47,093 bases of DNA from an uncultured Clostridia bacterium. GTDB taxonomy: Bacteria; Bacillota; Clostridia; Oscillospirales; Ruminococcaceae. The position numbers and the translations under genes are program-made. The stretch covers positions 1 to 47,093 of the forward strand of contig CANPYZ010000016.1 in assembly GCA_947589035.1 (NCBI GenBank). Direction: 5' to 3'. Below the pieces are notes generated by a model. That model saw only the letters and a program-made list of their open reading frames with translations. It made no database searches and was not told the DNA's origin. Below, in pieces: positions 18,228 through 26,583 of this stretch. The first letter of the stretch is position 1. Each line of letters opens with the position of its first letter.

Positions 18228-18548
18228 ATGAAAAAACAACTTTATGCGATTTCTTTATTTACAGCATTGTGCCTGACTGCCTGCGGAAGAAATAACCACG
18301 AAGAAGAAACTACAACGAAAATTCCGCAGACGGGAACAATTGTCACTGAAAGACCGAATCACCCCGTTCATGATGCCATTGACGAGGGAAAAGATATTGT
18401 CAGTGATGTTGTTAATGACGGAAAAAATGCCGTCAATGATGTGGCAGATGCTGTAGACGATGCCGTCGGCAACCGAACTGGAAATACAGATGTTCATGAT
18501 AATTATCAGGCGAATGACGACGGAAAAACAAACGAAAAAACAAGATAA
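18228..18548 (+). CDS. Small lipoprotein
   Basis: The 106-residue protein starts at ATG 18228 after AGAAAGGAG. A type II signal peptide with lipobox LTAC (Cys about residue 19) predicts diacylglycerol anchoring outside the membrane. The mature part is hydrophilic: Glu/Thr-rich, then a run of Asp/Val/Asn-rich heptads (DIVSDVVNDGKNAVNDVADA) that could form an amphipathic helix or coiled coil. An internal IPQTG is not a sorting signal because no hydrophobic tail follows. I do not recognise a family. It is convergent with the c-di-GMP gene, sharing a hairpin. Confidence 0.75.
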   Translation: MKKQLYAISLFTALCLTACGRNNHEEETTTKIPQTGTIVTERPNHPVHDAIDEGKDIVSDVVNDGKNAVNDVADAVDDAVGNRTGNTDVHDNYQANDDGKTNEKTR

Positions 18549-18555
18549 TCATAAA

Positions 18556-18584
18556 ATTCTGCACAGCGTTTTGCTGTGCAGAAT
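18556..18584. terminator. Bidirectional hairpin between convergent genes
   Basis: ATTCTGCACAGC (18556-18567) pairs perfectly over 12 bases with GCTGTGCAGAAT, loop GTTTT. Only the minus strand has a short T run (TTTTA), so it should stop the c-di-GMP gene best. Confidence 0.8.
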
Positions 18585-18587
18585 CAT

Positions 18588-20255
18588 TCAAGCCATTTCT
18601 GTTTCACGGATATATTTTTCCACGAATTGGTCAAATGGAATGGGTTTAGAATAAAAATAGCCTTGTAAACTGTTCACGCCGTAAGTTTTCAGATAATCAC
18701 GCATTTGTGCGCTTTCCACGCCTTCCACACAAACTTCAGCGGAAAATGCATCCGCAAGATTGGAAATAAATCTGACTGTGTGCTGGTCTGGCGCACTTTT
18801 TTCTACATTCTTCACATATTCACGGTCAATTTTCACGGTGTCAACAGGTAATTCCCGCAAAATGCCCAAAGAAGAAAATCCCGTGCCGAAATCGTCTAAC
18901 GCTACTCGTATTCCGTGTTCACGGAATGTGGCAAACATTTTCTTCAGTAAAGAAATATCCAGTAAACGACAGCGTTCAGTAATTTCTAAACATAAATTGC
19001 GTGCGGGGAATCCTGTTTCTTCCAGTAAATTCAACACCATTTCCACGAAATCATTTTGTTCCAGCTGTGCATAGGATAAATTCACATTCATGATGAAATC
19101 AGGATATTTGTCAAGCATTCGTTTTCCGTCTTCCATTGCCTGCTGAAGAATCCATTTTCCCAATTCAGGGAATAACGGGTCTTGTTCCAGAACGGGAATA
19201 AACTGTATCGGCGGAATTGTTCCGTAGAGGTCATTTTTCCAGCGAATTAACGCTTCCATGCCTTTTAATTTTTCCGTTCCAGCGTCCACAATGGGCTGAT
19301 AGCATAAGTAAAAGCCTTTGCAATTTTCGGAAACGCTGTTCCGAATGACATTCAATTTTTCAATCATGAGACGGTTTTCGTCACTGAGTTCTTCAGCGAA
19401 AACAACCGGTTCACCAAGACGGCGGTTTTTCGATTCGTAGTAAACATATTTCAGGCAGGAATAAACCGTTTCTTTGCTGATGTTGAAATTATCAATCCGG
19501 ACAATTCCGGCATTCAGCGAAAGACTGATATGTTTTTCATCAACGTAAAAATCATGTGCTAAATCAGATTTCAATTGTTTATAAATTACGGAAAGCTGTT
19601 CCGGCGAAAGAGTAGCACTCATAATGGCAAATTTCGTGCCGTCCATGCGGTAAACAGCACCTTTATTGGCATAAGATTTTTTTAATAATTTGCCGAGTCT
19701 CTGCAAAACTCTATTGCCGAATTTGTAGCCGTAAATGTCGTTCACGTCCGAAAAACTTGTAATTCCGGTCATTAACACGGAATATTCCTTATGTTCTATG
19801 AAAATTGACTGCAAATCATCGAAAAAGCCGTATAAACTTCTTAACCCTGTAATGCTGTCAATGTCACTCATTATGCCATGATTTTTAATTGCACCGCCGA
19901 AATATTCCGGATTGCCTTCCGCATCACGAATGACCACACCACGGCAGGTACACATCGCATATGTACCGTCTTTCGCTAAAGCCCTGTACTGCATATCATG
20001 TCCATTATCCTGACCGCTGAAAATTTTTTCAATGCTCTGATGATAAGGCGTGCGGTCTTCCGGATGAATATGCTCTTCCCAAATTTTTCCGGCGTTATGC
20101 ATGTAAATATCCGGCAAACCGAAAAATTCCACTGCTTTTTTCGCCCAGCGGGAATAATCTTCTTTCATATCGCAAAGATAGACGTAGCTATCAGAAGCAA
20201 TAATGCTGAACGCCTCGAATAATTCATCTAATTTCTGTTTTCTGTCTGGTTTCAT
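18588..20255 (-). CDS. PAS-GGDEF-EAL c-di-GMP phosphodiesterase with degenerate GGDEF
   Basis: Start ATG 20255 is preceded by AAGGGGAG; an upstream in-frame ATG (20297) has no ribosome site and overlaps the promoter. The 555-residue cytoplasmic protein has a PAS_3-like sensor (about 20-130, WEEHIHPEDR), a GGDEF domain (about 140-295) and an EAL domain (about 310-550). The GGDEF signature is replaced by MDGTKF, so cyclase activity is unlikely; such domains often bind GTP as a regulatory site. The EAL domain keeps MEALIRW, NVNLS, EITER, DDFGTGFSSL, KIDREYV, VEGVE and QGYFYSKPI, the metal and catalytic residues of active phosphodiesterases. It probably hydrolyses c-di-GMP in response to a ligand sensed by PAS. 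No transmembrane helix is seen. Confidence 0.88.
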   Translation of the reverse strand: MKPDRKQKLDELFEAFSIIASDSYVYLCDMKEDYSRWAKKAVEFFGLPDIYMHNAGKIWEEHIHPEDRTPYHQSIEKIFSGQDNGHDMQYRALAKDGTYAMCTCRGVVIRDAEGNPEYFGGAIKNHGIMSDIDSITGLRSLYGFFDDLQSIFIEHKEYSVLMTGITSFSDVNDIYGYKFGNRVLQRLGKLLKKSYANKGAVYRMDGTKFAIMSATLSPEQLSVIYKQLKSDLAHDFYVDEKHISLSLNAGIVRIDNFNISKETVYSCLKYVYYESKNRRLGEPVVFAEELSDENRLMIEKLNVIRNSVSENCKGFYLCYQPIVDAGTEKLKGMEALIRWKNDLYGTIPPIQFIPVLEQDPLFPELGKWILQQAMEDGKRMLDKYPDFIMNVNLSYAQLEQNDFVEMVLNLLEETGFPARNLCLEITERCRLLDISLLKKMFATFREHGIRVALDDFGTGFSSLGILRELPVDTVKIDREYVKNVEKSAPDQHTVRFISNLADAFSAEVCVEGVESAQMRDYLKTYGVNSLQGYFYSKPIPFDQFVEKYIRETEMA

Positions 20256-20306
20256 CCTACATCTCCCCTTACGAAAACGTGTAACTTCAAAAATCATATT
20301 AACTTT

Positions 20307-20335
20307 ATTTTAACATATTTTCAATAAAAAGTCAA
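20307..20335 (-). promoter_or_regulatory. Promoter for PAS-GGDEF-EAL gene
   Basis: Minus strand TTGACT, 17-base spacer, TAAAAT, 51 bases before the chosen ATG at 20255. Confidence 0.75.
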
Positions 20336-20400
20336 CGGTTTTATACAATTTTCGCTAAATTCAATAAAAAATGGCAAAAGTTTTAGTCAATATGCCGAAT

Positions 20401-20460
20401 TTAAATTTTTTTCAAAATTTTGTCTGATTTTCGCCTTCTCATGTGTATTATTAGTAAAAT
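20401..20460 (+). promoter_or_regulatory. Shared-type upstream element, weak copy E
   Basis: The stretch TTTCAAAATTTTGTCTGATT with TTATTAGTAAAA resembles the element at 41231-41310 (TTTCAAAATTATCCAATTTT with TTATATTAGTAAAG), but with gaps. It directly precedes an ECF sigma gene, where autoregulation would be expected. Confidence 0.35.
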
Positions 20461-20480
20461 CACCAGAAAGGAAGAATGAT

Positions 20481-21017
20481 ATGATGATTCTGGCACAGAA
20501 CATGTCCCAACCGGAAGAATTACAGCAGAATGCCATTCAGATGACGGGCGTTTCGTTCGCTGTGGTCGACCAATATCAGGACATGATTTACAGAACAGCC
20601 CTAACCATGACCAGAAATCATGCAGATGCAGAAGATGTTTTACAGGAAGTGTTTTTCAAATATTTCCGGTTAAAGCCGGCGTTTGAAAGTGAATCTCATC
20701 AGAAAGCATGGTTTTTGCGGGTGACCATTAACGAATGCAAGAATTTAATGCGCAGTGTCTGGAAACGTTGCCGTTCAGAATTAAATTTTGAATTATACGG
20801 CAAGCCGGAAAACGAAACACAAGAAGACACGCCTGTTTTGCGTGCAGTAATGAAACTTCCTGAAAAATATCGCATAGTGATTTATTTATATTACTATGAA
20901 GAATATTCCGTCAGGGAAATTTCCGGCATTACCGGACAATCAGAAGCGGCAGTTTCTCAGCAGCTTGTGCGGGGCAGAAAAAAACTCAGAAAATCACTGG
21001 AAGGGGGAGAATCATGA
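20481..21017 (+). CDS. ECF-type RNA polymerase sigma factor
   Basis: The 178-residue protein has sigma region 2 (about 28-95: YQDMIYRTALTMTRNHADAE then DVLQEVFFKYF) and sigma region 4 (about 120-172: LPEKYRIVIYLYYYEEYSVREI then SGITGQSEAAVSQQLVRGRK), with no region 3, as in ECF/group 4 sigma factors. ATG 20481 follows AAAGGAAG. Its stop overlaps the start of the membrane protein gene by four bases, the usual sigma/anti-sigma arrangement. The target promoters may include the shared element described in the findings. Confidence 0.9.
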   Translation: MMILAQNMSQPEELQQNAIQMTGVSFAVVDQYQDMIYRTALTMTRNHADAEDVLQEVFFKYFRLKPAFESESHQKAWFLRVTINECKNLMRSVWKRCRSELNFELYGKPENETQEDTPVLRAVMKLPEKYRIVIYLYYYEEYSVREISGITGQSEAAVSQQLVRGRKKLRKSLEGGES

Positions 21018-21391
21018 ATTTACGTAAAGAAATTCATCAGGCGTATGACCACATTCATGTTCCGGAAGAGGTGTCCGAAAAACTAAAACAAGAACTTTAC
21101 CAGAAAGATTTTCGGGAAGAAGAACTCGGCGAATTTCAGGAAGAAATTTTTTCCGGGAAACGTTCCGGAAAATATTTGAGTTTCGTTGCTGCGTCGATTA
21201 TTTTAGGGGTGACCGTCAGCGTGACCATGTGGGGAATGCTTGACCATCGTTCAGAAGACGTGCTGAAACCTGCGGCAACTGTTCCGGTAGAATATACTTC
21301 CGAAACGGAAACGCCCACGGAAACGGAATTTTCAGAAGCGGAAGCTGCCGCTGAAGAAGCTGAAATGTTCGTTTTTGAAGAAGATGAATAA
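21014..21391 (+). CDS. Single-pass membrane protein, candidate anti-sigma factor
   Basis: The 125-residue protein has a charged cytoplasmic N-terminus (1-50), one transmembrane helix (about 53-75, YLSFVAASIILGVTVSVTMW) and a Thr/Glu/Ala-rich outer tail ending EMFVFEEDE. It lacks the HxxxCxxC zinc motif of ZAS anti-sigma factors. Position and translational coupling with the sigma factor suggest it holds that factor at the membrane. A second pair with the same plan lies at 39569-41192. Confidence 0.6.
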   Translation: MNLRKEIHQAYDHIHVPEEVSEKLKQELYQKDFREEELGEFQEEIFSGKRSGKYLSFVAASIILGVTVSVTMWGMLDHRSEDVLKPAATVPVEYTSETETPTETEFSEAEAAAEEAEMFVFEEDE

Positions 21392-21454
21392 TGTTTCACA
21401 TTCGGGGTATACTTCTACTGGCAGAAAATTTCTGTCAGATTGGAGTGAATGGCA

Positions 21455-21538
21455 ATGAGCAAGAAAAAGAAACAAAATCAGAACCCTTCTTCTGAACAGA
21501 ATACGGAAAACACCAGAGAACAACATTCCGAAAATTAA
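21455..21538 (+). CDS. Possible 27-residue small protein
   Basis: An ORF with a well-spaced GGAGTG site begins MSKKKKQNQNPSSEQ and ends REQHSEN, just before a strong terminator. It is all hydrophilic: a basic N-terminus, then Asn/Gln/Glu. It may be translated from the sigma-operon transcript. Function unknown. Confidence 0.4.
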   Translation: MSKKKKQNQNPSSEQNTENTREQHSEN

Positions 21539-21552
21539 CAACTTAACGAAAA

Positions 21553-21585
21553 ATTCCCCATGTTTCAAACATGGGGAATATTTTT
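21553..21585. terminator. Bidirectional intrinsic terminator
   Basis: ATTCCCCATGTTT (21553-21565) pairs with AAACATGGGGAAT (21567-21579), with T tracts on both strands. It serves the sigma operon (+) and the GH13 operon (-). Confidence 0.92.
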
Positions 21586-21589
21586 AAAC

Positions 21590-23173
21590 TTAAGATAACA
21601 GGCGGAAACGTTTCACATCGCCGATATTTTCCATAAATATGGATTTCGGGCTGGCAAGTGTCTGATTTTCCGAATTAGTATAAATCACTAATTCTTCTAA
21701 CGTTTCACTATGCGTTGCAATTGCGGTAATGGTGTAAGTGTTGCCTTTCAAATCAACATATTGCTGACCAACGGCAATTTCTACAGGAGTTTCTTCTTTT
21801 TCCGGTTTCGGTTCGGGCTGAACGTTCACAATATCGTCATTTACCAAAATCATGGAAGAATATGGCTCAACATGCAAATGCACACAACCATTTTCAACAG
21901 GAATGATTTTTCCGGTGAGAACGTCCACAAGTCCGCTGTATTGGGTGTTAAATTGCATATCATAGGCGTTTTCATCTAAATTCAATGCCACATAAAGGCT
22001 TTGCCCGTCAAGTTCTTTCGCAAATAATAACTGCCGGTTCGTAATCTGATAGCGGTGATAATTTCCGGTGCGCATTGCCGGATAGGCACGGTAAATTCTG
22101 CCTAATTTCACAATGTGCTGATATAACGCCATATTTTCATTTTTGAGTTCGTTCAACTCTAAACACGGGCGCATGGGGGAATCGTCCCAGCCGTCACGTT
22201 TTGCGCCTTTAATGCCGTATTCACTGCCATAATAAATTGACGGTATACCCGGCATAGCGTACAAAAGCGTGTAACAAGTATTTAAATACTGTTCCTTTTC
22301 GAGTTTGCTGGCAAGGCGGTCAACATCGTGATTATCTACGAAATTATATAATTTAATATTCCGGTAAATTCCGCCGTTTGCGCCGGATTGGCGGTTAATG
22401 GAATAGTCAATTTCGAAATAATTCTTCGTGTTATGGGAAGACCAAATGCCTTTGAAACATTCGTAATTCGTAACAGAATCTAACATTTCCGGATTTGCCC
22501 AACGGTTATAATCGCCGTGAATGATTTCTCCCATTAACCAAAATTCCGGATTACGGCTTTTACAGAACTGCCGGATTCTTTTGAAGAAATTAAAGTCAAT
22601 GCAGTCTGCTGCATCAAAACGAATGCCGTCAATCTGAAATTCGTCCATCCAGTAAGCCACCGCATCTAATAAATATTGGCAAACGTCCGGATTCTGTAAA
22701 TTTAATTTCACTAAATTGTAATGCCCATTCCAACCTTCATACCAGAACGGGTCACCGCAAGGAGAATGACCGCCGAAATTTAAATTCTGAAACCAACCGC
22801 AATAGGGCGAATTTTGCCCCTTTTCCTGAATGTCCGTGAAAGCGAGAAACTTTCTGCCCACATGATTGAATACCCCATCAAGAATGACATGGATTCCGTT
22901 TTTGTGAAATTCTTCACAAATATGCTTGAACATGGCATTATCGCCAAGTCTCCGGTCAATCATTTTATAATCAATGGTATCATAGCCGTGTTCCACAGAT
23001 TCAAAAATCGGGCTGAAATACACAGCGTCAACATTCATTTCCAGTAAATGCGGAATCCAGTCTAACACTTTTTCCAATCTTCTGACCGGTTCACCGCCTT
23101 CATTCGTTTTTGGTGCGCCACAGAACCCTAACGGATAAATATGATAAATAATTGCGTTTTCGTACCAACTCAT
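21590..23173 (-). CDS. GH13 alpha-amylase-family glycosidase with C-terminal DUF1653-like domain
   Basis: The 527-residue protein has no signal peptide, so it is cytoplasmic. The TIM barrel shows the GH13 motifs: DGVFNHVG (99-106), GIRFDAAD with nucleophile Asp187, MGEIIHG with acid/base Glu216, and FVDNHDV with Asp283. The short opening (SWYENAIIYHIYPLGFCG) fits maltodextrin or cyclodextrin glucosidases of the neopullulanase type without an N-terminal domain. After a beta domain and a Pro/Glu linker (452-464), residues about 468-525 (YVDLKGNTYTITAIATHSET) resemble DUF1653, normally a free-standing small protein; this fusion is unusual. AAGGAGAAA precedes the ATG. It lies 25 bases after the HD-domain gene, probably in one operon. 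Exact substrate cannot be read from sequence. Confidence 0.85.
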   Translation of the reverse strand: MSWYENAIIYHIYPLGFCGAPKTNEGGEPVRRLEKVLDWIPHLLEMNVDAVYFSPIFESVEHGYDTIDYKMIDRRLGDNAMFKHICEEFHKNGIHVILDGVFNHVGRKFLAFTDIQEKGQNSPYCGWFQNLNFGGHSPCGDPFWYEGWNGHYNLVKLNLQNPDVCQYLLDAVAYWMDEFQIDGIRFDAADCIDFNFFKRIRQFCKSRNPEFWLMGEIIHGDYNRWANPEMLDSVTNYECFKGIWSSHNTKNYFEIDYSINRQSGANGGIYRNIKLYNFVDNHDVDRLASKLEKEQYLNTCYTLLYAMPGIPSIYYGSEYGIKGAKRDGWDDSPMRPCLELNELKNENMALYQHIVKLGRIYRAYPAMRTGNYHRYQITNRQLLFAKELDGQSLYVALNLDENAYDMQFNTQYSGLVDVLTGKIIPVENGCVHLHVEPYSSMILVNDDIVNVQPEPKPEKEETPVEIAVGQQYVDLKGNTYTITAIATHSETLEELVIYTNSENQTLASPKSIFMENIGDVKRFRLLS

Positions 23174-23198
23174 GAAAATTTCTCCTTATGTGTGAATT

Positions 23199-23810
23199 TT
23201 AGTTTGATTTGTCTTGTTTCAAAATGCCTTCTAAATAATATGTCGCTTCCATGTCTGCTACATTCAAGGCGAATGCTAACGGGAATAATTCGAACGCTTT
23301 TCCCACATTGTTAATTTGTTCGCTGTTGGCAGCATTCGAAAAGCCCATATGATACCGAATGGCAAAGGCTTCTTCTCTTGACAGGCGCATATATCCAGAA
23401 ATAATATATACTGATTTTTCGCCGTGTCCGTAGGGAAGCTGGTCATCTATTCTGTAATATGGCACTTTTTCCCAAGCACCTTTGGCGTTTTTCGCATTGC
23501 GGTAATCCACAACGTAAAAATTCATTTTGCATAAATCATGCAGCAGTGCAACAAGTGCAATTGTTTCTTCTGAATAGTCCATGTGATAAATTTCTTTCGT
23601 CCGTGGTCGGGAAAGATAATCTGTCAAGCAATGGTAAACGTTAAGGCTATGCTGAACAAGCCCGCCTTCACATGCTCCGTGAAATCTCGTGCTTGAGGGA
23701 GCCGTGAAAAAGTCGCTTGCTTCACTGGTTAAATAGTCCAGTAACCGCTGTGCGCCGGTACGTTGGATTTTTTCTTGATAAATCTGAATAAATTCGTCTT
23801 TAGCTGTCAT
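23199..23810 (-). CDS. HD-domain phosphohydrolase-like protein
   Basis: The 203-residue cytoplasmic protein carries an HD-superfamily core. The metal-ligand pattern is visible as GGLVQHSLNV, LLHDLCK (the HD pair), HGEKS, YHMGF and ADMEATYY. Small HD proteins hydrolyse phosphate or nucleotide esters, but the substrate here is not apparent. A promoter lies upstream (23846-23874), AGGAGTGATG is the ribosome site, and the GH13 gene follows in the same direction 25 bases downstream. Confidence 0.8.
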   Translation of the reverse strand: MTAKDEFIQIYQEKIQRTGAQRLLDYLTSEASDFFTAPSSTRFHGACEGGLVQHSLNVYHCLTDYLSRPRTKEIYHMDYSEETIALVALLHDLCKMNFYVVDYRNAKNAKGAWEKVPYYRIDDQLPYGHGEKSVYIISGYMRLSREEAFAIRYHMGFSNAANSEQINNVGKAFELFPLAFALNVADMEATYYLEGILKQDKSN

Positions 23811-23845
23811 AAAAGCATCACTCCTGAATAAACAGTACTGTTTTC

Positions 23846-23874
23846 AGTATAGCATAGAACGAAAAAAAAATCAA
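23846..23874 (-). promoter_or_regulatory. Promoter for HD-GH13 operon
   Basis: Minus strand TTGATT, 17-base spacer, TATACT, 36 bases before the HD gene start. Confidence 0.8.
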
Positions 23875-23973
23875 GCATTTTGTGTAAAAATCATGATTTA
23901 GCACAGAAACTAACTATTAAATTTGGTGAAATTTAATAAAATTTTGAACATTTGAAATTTTTGATTGTTTTTC

Positions 23974-24002
23974 TTGACAAATCGGAATAAATATGTTATA
24001 AT
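23974..24002 (+). promoter_or_regulatory. Sigma-A promoter for iron-sulfur protein gene
   Basis: TTGACA, 17-base spacer, perfect TATAAT, 34 bases before the ATG at 24036. It is divergent from the HD-GH13 promoter. Confidence 0.9.
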
Positions 24003-24035
24003 AAAGTAAAATAGTTCGGAAATGAGGAAATTTTT

Positions 24036-25397
24036 ATGCAAATTATTACCGTAGATGAAAATAAATGCATCGGTTGTAATGCTTGCGTGCGTGTCTGTCC
24101 TGTACATGCCAACATTACCCGCCTGAAAGACGGCACAACGGATGAATTTATTACCACAATTGATTCACAGGCTTGTATCAATTGCGGCGAATGTGTAAAA
24201 GTCTGCCGGCATAATGCACGGGGCTATATTGACCATTTCGAAATTTTCAAAGATTATTTTGAAAATAAAAAAGAAATGATTCTGATTGTTGCGCCGGCTG
24301 TCCGTACCAGTTACCCCAACGGCGAATGGAAAGTTTTACTCAGCTGGCTCAGGAAAAACGGCAACTGCCGCATTTATGACGTTGGTTTCGGGGCGGACAT
24401 TTGTTCTTACATGTATAACCGTTACTTAACGGAAAACCCCGGCAAGAAATTAATTACTCAGCCTTGCCCCGCTGTGGTGAATTACATTCAGAAATATAAG
24501 CCGGAACTGCTTTCTTATTTGTCGCCCGTGCTTAGTCCGGTAGGCTGTTTGGCTGTCTGGTTAAGAAAATACCAGAAAGAAACTGTGCCAATGTTCATGC
24601 TTTCCCCGTGCATTGCGAAAACCAGCGAAACAGAACGTGAAGGCTTATATGATTATAACGTCACGTTCAAAAATTTAGACAAGTACGTGAACAAAAGAAA
24701 AATTGACTGGGACGCACCTGCTGAATTTAAATTCGATGCGTTAGAAGGCAGTATCGGCAGAATGTACCCCATGCCCTCAGGCTTGAAGGAAACAATGTTA
24801 ATGCTGAATCCGTCTTTAGTGATTCGTAATACAGAAGGCATTCATGAATTGTATCCCACGCTTGACCGTTACGCTGAAACGCCTGACGAAAGTAAACCGG
24901 ACGTGTTAGACGTTCTGAACTGCCGTCACGGCTGCAATCGTGGAACGGCGTTACAAGAAGAAGATACTACACTTCTGGAAGTGGAACAAATCATGCATAG
25001 AATTACCGAAAAAAGCATTAAGGAAACCAGCGGCGGAATTTTCGGTATTGGGCGTTTCAAGCGGTTCAAAGAATTTGATAAAACGCTGAAATTAAATGAT
25101 TTCCTGACCCGTTACCACGACGAAAGCGCACACCGCCCGAAATTAACTGCTGATGATTATCAGAACGTATTCAAGCACATGCACAAATTTGATATTATTT
25201 CCCAGAATATCAACTGCGGGGCTTGCGGGTATAAGCATTGCCGTGATATGGCGTATGCCATTTATTATAATCTGAATGTTCGGGAAAACTGCATTTATTA
25301 CCTGAAACAAAGCCTCAAAGATAAATATGCTGAACTCGAAACAAGATACAACGAAGCCGTGCAGAAACTCGAAAAACTCGAAAACCAGAATGTTTAA
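24036..25397 (+). CDS. FeFe-hydrogenase-like iron-sulfur protein (sensor-type)
   Basis: The 453-residue protein begins with a 2x[4Fe-4S] ferredoxin domain (Cys 11, 14, 17, 21 and 47, 50, 53, 57). A FeFe-hydrogenase large-subunit-like domain follows (about 80-310). H-cluster-type cysteines are seen in TQPCPAV (144), LSPCIAK (192) and LNCRHGCNRG (296, 300), but the surrounding motifs differ from catalytic hydrogenases (TSCCPxW, ExMACxGGC). Near the C-terminus, CGACGYKHC with a later Cys (394, 397, 402, 419) binds another cluster, followed by a coiled coil (about 425-450). This layout matches putative redox or H2-sensing hydrogenase homologues, which often sit with or are fused to PAS or SpoIIE phosphatase domains. 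None is present here; the gene is monocistronic with its own promoter and terminator. Enzymatic hydrogen turnover is unlikely but not excluded. Confidence 0.8.
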   Translation: MQIITVDENKCIGCNACVRVCPVHANITRLKDGTTDEFITTIDSQACINCGECVKVCRHNARGYIDHFEIFKDYFENKKEMILIVAPAVRTSYPNGEWKVLLSWLRKNGNCRIYDVGFGADICSYMYNRYLTENPGKKLITQPCPAVVNYIQKYKPELLSYLSPVLSPVGCLAVWLRKYQKETVPMFMLSPCIAKTSETEREGLYDYNVTFKNLDKYVNKRKIDWDAPAEFKFDALEGSIGRMYPMPSGLKETMLMLNPSLVIRNTEGIHELYPTLDRYAETPDESKPDVLDVLNCRHGCNRGTALQEEDTTLLEVEQIMHRITEKSIKETSGGIFGIGRFKRFKEFDKTLKLNDFLTRYHDESAHRPKLTADDYQNVFKHMHKFDIISQNINCGACGYKHCRDMAYAIYYNLNVRENCIYYLKQSLKDKYAELETRYNEAVQKLEKLENQNV

Positions 25398-25403
25398 ACA
25401 GTT

Positions 25404-25436
25404 CAGACCGGAAATTTTCCGGTCTGTTTTATTTTT
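25404..25436 (+). terminator. Intrinsic terminator
   Basis: CAGACCGGAAA pairs with TTTCCGGTCTG, followed by TTTTATTTTT. It lies directly after the iron-sulfur protein gene and reaches the 3' end of the convergent permease gene, which it may serve as well. Confidence 0.9.
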
Positions 25437-26526
25437 AAATTAAATTAATCGGGAGTAATACGGCAAGCATAACAACGGAAATTCCCGAAAAAATAAGTAA
25501 ATAGCGCATAGGTTTTGCGTTTTCGCTTTTCCGGTAAAGCTGATAAGAAATTAAACTTGCCATAGAGGCAATTAACGTTCCTAATCCGCCTAAATTGACC
25601 CCTAATAATAAAGCTTTTCCGTTTTCGGTGAATCCGGACAACATCACCGCTGCCGGAACATTGCTGACTACTTGCGAAAGTAAAACGCTGACGAGAATTT
25701 CTCTTCCCGAAAGAATCGATGAGAAAAATTCCCTTACCGGTTCAATTCTGGCAAAATTCCCCACGAACACGAAAAAACAAATAAATGACCCTAATAACGC
25801 ATAATCTACTTTTTTAAACAGCGTTTTATTCGTGAATAACGCCGTGAAAATCGAAACGAATAAACAACCCCAGTCCGGAATGATTCTGAACACGGTCAGT
25901 AAACAGAAAATAAATAATAAGCTATAAATGCAAAATTCTTTCCGGTTAATTTCCGGAAGAATATTTTTTTCCGGTTCGCAAACAGTTTTAGGAATCAGCA
26001 AAGTAAATAATAACAAAAGCACAAGGCTGAATATTCCTGTTGGCAGCATTGTTTCCAGAAAATCTTTTGCATTCAGTTGATATTTATCATATAAAAATAA
26101 ATTCTGCGGATTTCCTACAGGTGTCATCATACTGCCCATATTGGCAGCAGCCGTTTCCAGTGCAATGGTGAACATTTTCGCTTTTTCGTCGGGAATATTC
26201 CGGAACGTGAAAATGGTTACCGGAACGAAAGTAATTAACGCTACATCATTTGTCACCAGCATTGCCGAAAAAAAACAGATGAAAATAAACATCATGGCTA
26301 ATTTCCGCACTGAACCGGATTTCTTTAATAAAAACGCCGTTAATTGGTCGAAAATTCCTGTATGGCTTAATCCTGCTACGGCAATCATTAACGAAAATAA
26401 TTCAATTAACACGGTAAAATTGCAATACTCTAAATAATTCTTGTCCGGCGGAATGATGAATGCCGTCATTACTGCTAAAATAAACGCTATGCACAACACT
26501 GGCTGTTGTTGAAAAATTTTCCGCAT
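25435..26526 (-). CDS. SLC13/ion-transporter-superfamily anion permease
   Basis: The 363-residue protein has about ten transmembrane segments and the paired loop signatures of the SLC13/CitM/ArsB group: MLVTNDVALITFVP and MMTPVGNPQN in the first half, SNVPAAVML and NLGGLGTLIASM in the second. Members move dicarboxylates, citrate, arsenite or Na+/H+. It is short for the family, which often has 400-450 residues. It lies 57 bases after argF on the same strand, but a terminator intervenes, so expression may depend on read-through. AAAGGGGGAAA precedes the ATG. Substrate unknown. Confidence 0.75.
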   Translation of the reverse strand: MRKIFQQQPVLCIAFILAVMTAFIIPPDKNYLEYCNFTVLIELFSLMIAVAGLSHTGIFDQLTAFLLKKSGSVRKLAMMFIFICFFSAMLVTNDVALITFVPVTIFTFRNIPDEKAKMFTIALETAAANMGSMMTPVGNPQNLFLYDKYQLNAKDFLETMLPTGIFSLVLLLLFTLLIPKTVCEPEKNILPEINRKEFCIYSLLFIFCLLTVFRIIPDWGCLFVSIFTALFTNKTLFKKVDYALLGSFICFFVFVGNFARIEPVREFFSSILSGREILVSVLLSQVVSNVPAAVMLSGFTENGKALLLGVNLGGLGTLIASMASLISYQLYRKSENAKPMRYLLIFSGISVVMLAVLLPINLI

Positions 26527-26543
26527 AAATTTCCCCCTTTCGT

Positions 26544-26578
26544 GAAAAATACTGTCCAGAAACGATTCTGAACAGTAT
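26544..26578 (-). terminator. Terminator of the arginine operon
   Basis: On the minus strand, ATACTGTTCAGAA pairs with TTCTGGACAGTAT (one G-U pair), followed by five T. It lies six bases after the argF stop codon and before the permease gene. Confidence 0.88.
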
Positions 26579-26583
26579 CTGCA

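Noticed and set aside
18228-18548. IPQTG in the small lipoprotein as a sortase motif
   Set aside because: It lies near the N-terminus with no hydrophobic segment and basic tail after it.
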